Below are positions 61,852-64,000 of a DNA stretch of 64,000 nt, piece by piece. The DNA comes from Streptomyces marincola (GTDB lineage: Bacteria > Actinomycetota > Actinomycetes > Streptomycetales > Streptomycetaceae): assembly GCF_020410765.1 (NCBI RefSeq), contig NZ_CP084541.1, forward strand, positions 6,378,001 through 6,442,000, read 5' to 3'. A model generated the notes under the pieces. That model was not told the DNA's origin. It saw only the letters and a list, made by a program, of their open reading frames with translations, and searched no databases. The position numbers and the translations under genes are program-made. Every line of letters starts with the position of its first letter. Within the stretch, counting starts at the first letter, position 1.

Positions 61852-64000
61852 GAGCCGATCGCGATCGTCGGGATGGCCTGCCGTTACCCGGGCGGGGTGA
61901 ACTCGCCCGAGGACCTGTGGCGCCTGGTGGACACGGCCTCGGACGCGATAGGCGAGTTCCCCGGCGACCGGGGCTGGGACACCGACGGCCTGTACGACCC
62001 GGAACCCGGGGTGCCCGGGCGGACCTACACCCGCGAGGGCGGGTTCCTGTACGAGGCCGCCGCGTTCGACGGGGAGCCCTTCGCGATAGCGCCGCGTGAG
62101 GCGCTGGCGATGGACCCGCAGCAGCGGCTGCTCCTTGAGACGACCTGGGAGGCGTTCGAACGGGCCGGTATCGCCGTCGACTCGGTGCGCGGCAGCCGGA
62201 CCGGTGTCTTCGCCGGCCTCATGTACCACGACTACGGCAGTCGGCTGACGCGGCTGCCGGAGGAGGTCGGCGGCTACATCGGGACGGGCACCGCGGGCAG
62301 TGTGCTGTCCGGGCGGCTGGCTTACACGTTCGGTCTTGAGGGTCCCGCGGTGACGGTGGACACGGCGTGTTCCTCGTCGTTGGTCGCGCTGCACTTGGCG
62401 GCGCAGGCGCTGCGGAACGGCGAGTGCGACATGGCGCTGGCCGGGGGCGTGACGGTGATGTCGACCCCGTCGACGTTCGTCGAGTTCGGGCGCCAGCGCG
62501 GTCTTGCGGCCGACGGCCGGTGCAAGTCGTTCGCCTCGGCGGCGGACGGCACCGGGTGGGGCGAGGGCGCGGGCGTGCTGCTCGTGGAGCGGTTGTCGGA
62601 CGCGCGGCGCAACGGGCACCGGGTGCTGGCGGTGGTACGCGGTTCGGCGATCAACCAGGACGGTGCGAGCAACGGCCTGACCGCGCCGAACGGCCCCTCG
62701 CAGCAGCGCGTGATCCGGGCCGCGCTGGCCGGCGCGGGCCTGACGACCGGGGACATCGACGTCGTGGAGGCGCACGGTACGGGCACCTCGTTGGGTGACC
62801 CGATCGAGGCCCAGGCGCTGCTGGCGACCTACGGCCAGGACCGGTCCGAGGACGACCCGTTGTGGCTGGGGTCGATCAAGTCGAACATCGGGCACACCCA
62901 GGCGGCTGCGGGCGTCGCGGGCGTCATCAAAATGGTGATGGCCATACGGGCCGGTACCCTGCCGCCGACCCTGCACGTGGACGAGCCCTCGCGGTTCGTC
63001 GACTGGACGGCGGGTGCGGTCTCGCTGCTCACCGAGGGCCGTGCCTGGCCGGAGAACGACCGGCCGCGCCGGGCGGGCGTGTCGTCGTTCGGTATCAGCG
63101 GCACGAACGCGCACGTCATCATCGAGCAGGCACCGGCGGACGCGGAACCCGACTCGACCGTCGTCCCCGGGAAACCTCTCCCCGCAGTGCCCTGGGCCGT
63201 GTCCGCCTACACGAGCGAGGCGCTCGCCGCCCAGGCGGAACGGCTGGCGGGCGCGGCTGCCGAGCTGGACGCGGGGGATGTCGGGTGGTCGTTGGCCTCC
63301 GGGCGTGCGGAGTTGGCGTCCCGCGCGGTGGTGTGGGGCCGGGACGCCGATGAACTGGTCGCGGCTCTGGGCCAGGTGTCGGCTGCGGAGCAGGTGGTTG
63401 AGGGCCGGGTCGCGGTGCTGTTCACGGGGCAGGGTGCGCAGCGGGCCCGGATGGGTGCGGAGCTGGCCGACGCCTTCCCCGTGTTCGCGGACGCTCTGGC
63501 CGAGGTGTGTGCCGGGTTCGATGGTCTGCTGCCGCGTCCGCTGGCGGAGGTGCTGGCCGACGAGACCAGTGATGATCTGGATCGGACGGTGTTCACGCAG
63601 GCGGGGCTGTTCGCGGTCGAGGTGGCGCTGTGGCGGCTGATCGAGTCCTTCGGTGTCAAGCCCGACTTCGTTGCCGGGCACTCGATCGGTGAGATCGCCG
63701 CCGCGCACGTGGCGGGGGTGTTCGACCTCGCGGACGCGTGCCGTCTGGTGGCCGCGCGTGGCTCGCTGATGCAGGCGCTTCCTGCCGGTGGCGCGATGCT
63801 GTCCGTGCAGGCCACGCCCGAGCAGGTGTCGGAAGCCCTGGGCGAGGTCGATGGTCTGGACGTGGCGGCGGTCAACGGGCCGCGCTCGGTCGTCGTGGCC
63901 GGTGACGAGGCCGCGATCGACCGGCTCGGCACGGTGCTCACCGAAACGGGTGTGAAGACGCGGCGGCTTACGGTCTCGCACGCGTTCCACTCGCGCCTGA
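61744..64000 (+). CDS. Type I modular polyketide synthase, 5' part (KS-AT of M12)
   Basis: The frame opens at ATG 61744 and is still open at the right edge, giving 752 complete codons. Residues 1-36 are a charged helix rich in Glu, Lys, Asn and Gln (N-terminal docking domain). The KS runs from about residue 37 to 462, with Cys near 209 and intact HGTGT and KSNIGH motifs. The AT starts near residue 556, has the GHSIGE serine near 647 and reads HAFH at 63979, so malonyl-CoA is expected; the window ends a few residues later. The usual KS string FGISPREA reads FAIAPREA here (62077-62100 region). The start is chosen because it precedes the docking helix and lies 30 nt after the previous stop. Its ribosome site is weak, so translational coupling is possible. 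Downstream processing domains are outside the window. Confidence 0.96.
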   Translation, partial: MAAPTGNEKIVEALRASLTETNQLRKQNQQLLAAHREPIAIVGMACRYPGGVNSPEDLWRLVDTASDAIGEFPGDRGWDTDGLYDPEPGVPGRTYTREGGFLYEAAAFDGEPFAIAPREALAMDPQQRLLLETTWEAFERAGIAVDSVRGSRTGVFAGLMYHDYGSRLTRLPEEVGGYIGTGTAGSVLSGRLAYTFGLEGPAVTVDTACSSSLVALHLAAQALRNGECDMALAGGVTVMSTPSTFVEFGRQRGLAADGRCKSFASAADGTGWGEGAGVLLVERLSDARRNGHRVLAVVRGSAINQDGASNGLTAPNGPSQQRVIRAALAGAGLTTGDIDVVEAHGTGTSLGDPIEAQALLATYGQDRSEDDPLWLGSIKSNIGHTQAAAGVAGVIKMVMAIRAGTLPPTLHVDEPSRFVDWTAGAVSLLTEGRAWPENDRPRRAGVSSFGISGTNAHVIIEQAPADAEPDSTVVPGKPLPAVPWAVSAYTSEALAAQAERLAGAAAELDAGDVGWSLASGRAELASRAVVWGRDADELVAALGQVSAAEQVVEGRVAVLFTGQGAQRARMGAELADAFPVFADALAEVCAGFDGLLPRPLAEVLADETSDDLDRTVFTQAGLFAVEVALWRLIESFGVKPDFVAGHSIGEIAAAHVAGVFDLADACRLVAARGSLMQALPAGGAMLSVQATPEQVSEALGEVDGLDVAAVNGPRSVVVAGDEAAIDRLGTVLTETGVKTRRLTVSHAFHSRL
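61852..64000 (+). other. PKS module M12: KS-AT(malonyl), truncated by window edge
   Basis: KS 61852-63130 (Cys at 62368, in a TGT codon). AT from 63409 with GHSIGE Ser at 63682 and HAFH at 63979; the window ends inside the AT. Malonyl specificity is predicted. The KS carries FAIAPREA in place of FGISPREA. Reductive domains cannot be seen. Confidence 0.93.

Overview
The window is wall-to-wall type I modular (cis-AT) polyketide synthase. It is strongly GC-rich and has the domain style of an actinomycete, most likely Streptomyces or a close relative; the genus is inferred from composition and PKS style only. Three genes lie head to tail on the + strand: the 3' part of a giant gene (left edge to 33029), a complete 9539-residue gene (33094-61713), and the 5' part of a third (61744 to right edge). 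Gaps of 64 and 30 nt and matched docking helices point to one operon read in order. No RNA gene, mobile element, regulator, tailoring gene, loading module or thioesterase is visible.

Numbering modules from the left edge (true numbers unknown), the window holds an ACP of an upstream module (M0), eleven complete modules and part of a twelfth. M1 KS-AT(mal)-DH-ER-KR-ACP; M2 KS-AT(methylmal)-DH-KR-ACP; M3 KS-AT(mal)-DH-ER-KR-ACP; M4 KS-AT(mal)-KR-ACP; M5 KS-AT(methylmal)-KR-ACP; M6 KS-AT(mal)-DH-KR-ACP, end of gene 1. Gene 2: M7 and M8 KS-AT(mal)-DH-KR-ACP; M9 and M10 KS-AT(mal)-DH-ER-KR-ACP; M11 KS-AT(mal)-DH-KR-ACP. Gene 3: M12 KS-AT(mal), cut by the window edge. All catalytic signatures checked are intact. 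Read collinearly, the chain leaving M11 would be R-CH2CH2-CH=C(CH3)-CH2CH2-CH(OH)-CH2-CH(OH)-CH(CH3)-(CH=CH)3-(CH2)4-CH=CH-CO-: a long polyol/polyene chain with a conjugated triene and two methyl branches. I do not recognise a specific compound.

The most interesting layer is how the genes were built. An approximately 11.55 kb period repeats M1 plus the start of M2 as M3 plus the start of M4, interrupted only by short divergent islands. AT, KR and ER cassettes are shared nearly verbatim between distant modules. Patches of extreme G/T-rich coding DNA alternate with ordinary C-ending codons. A short variable loop in each KS tracks the oxidation state made by the preceding module. Together these suggest ongoing recombination and gene conversion between modules.
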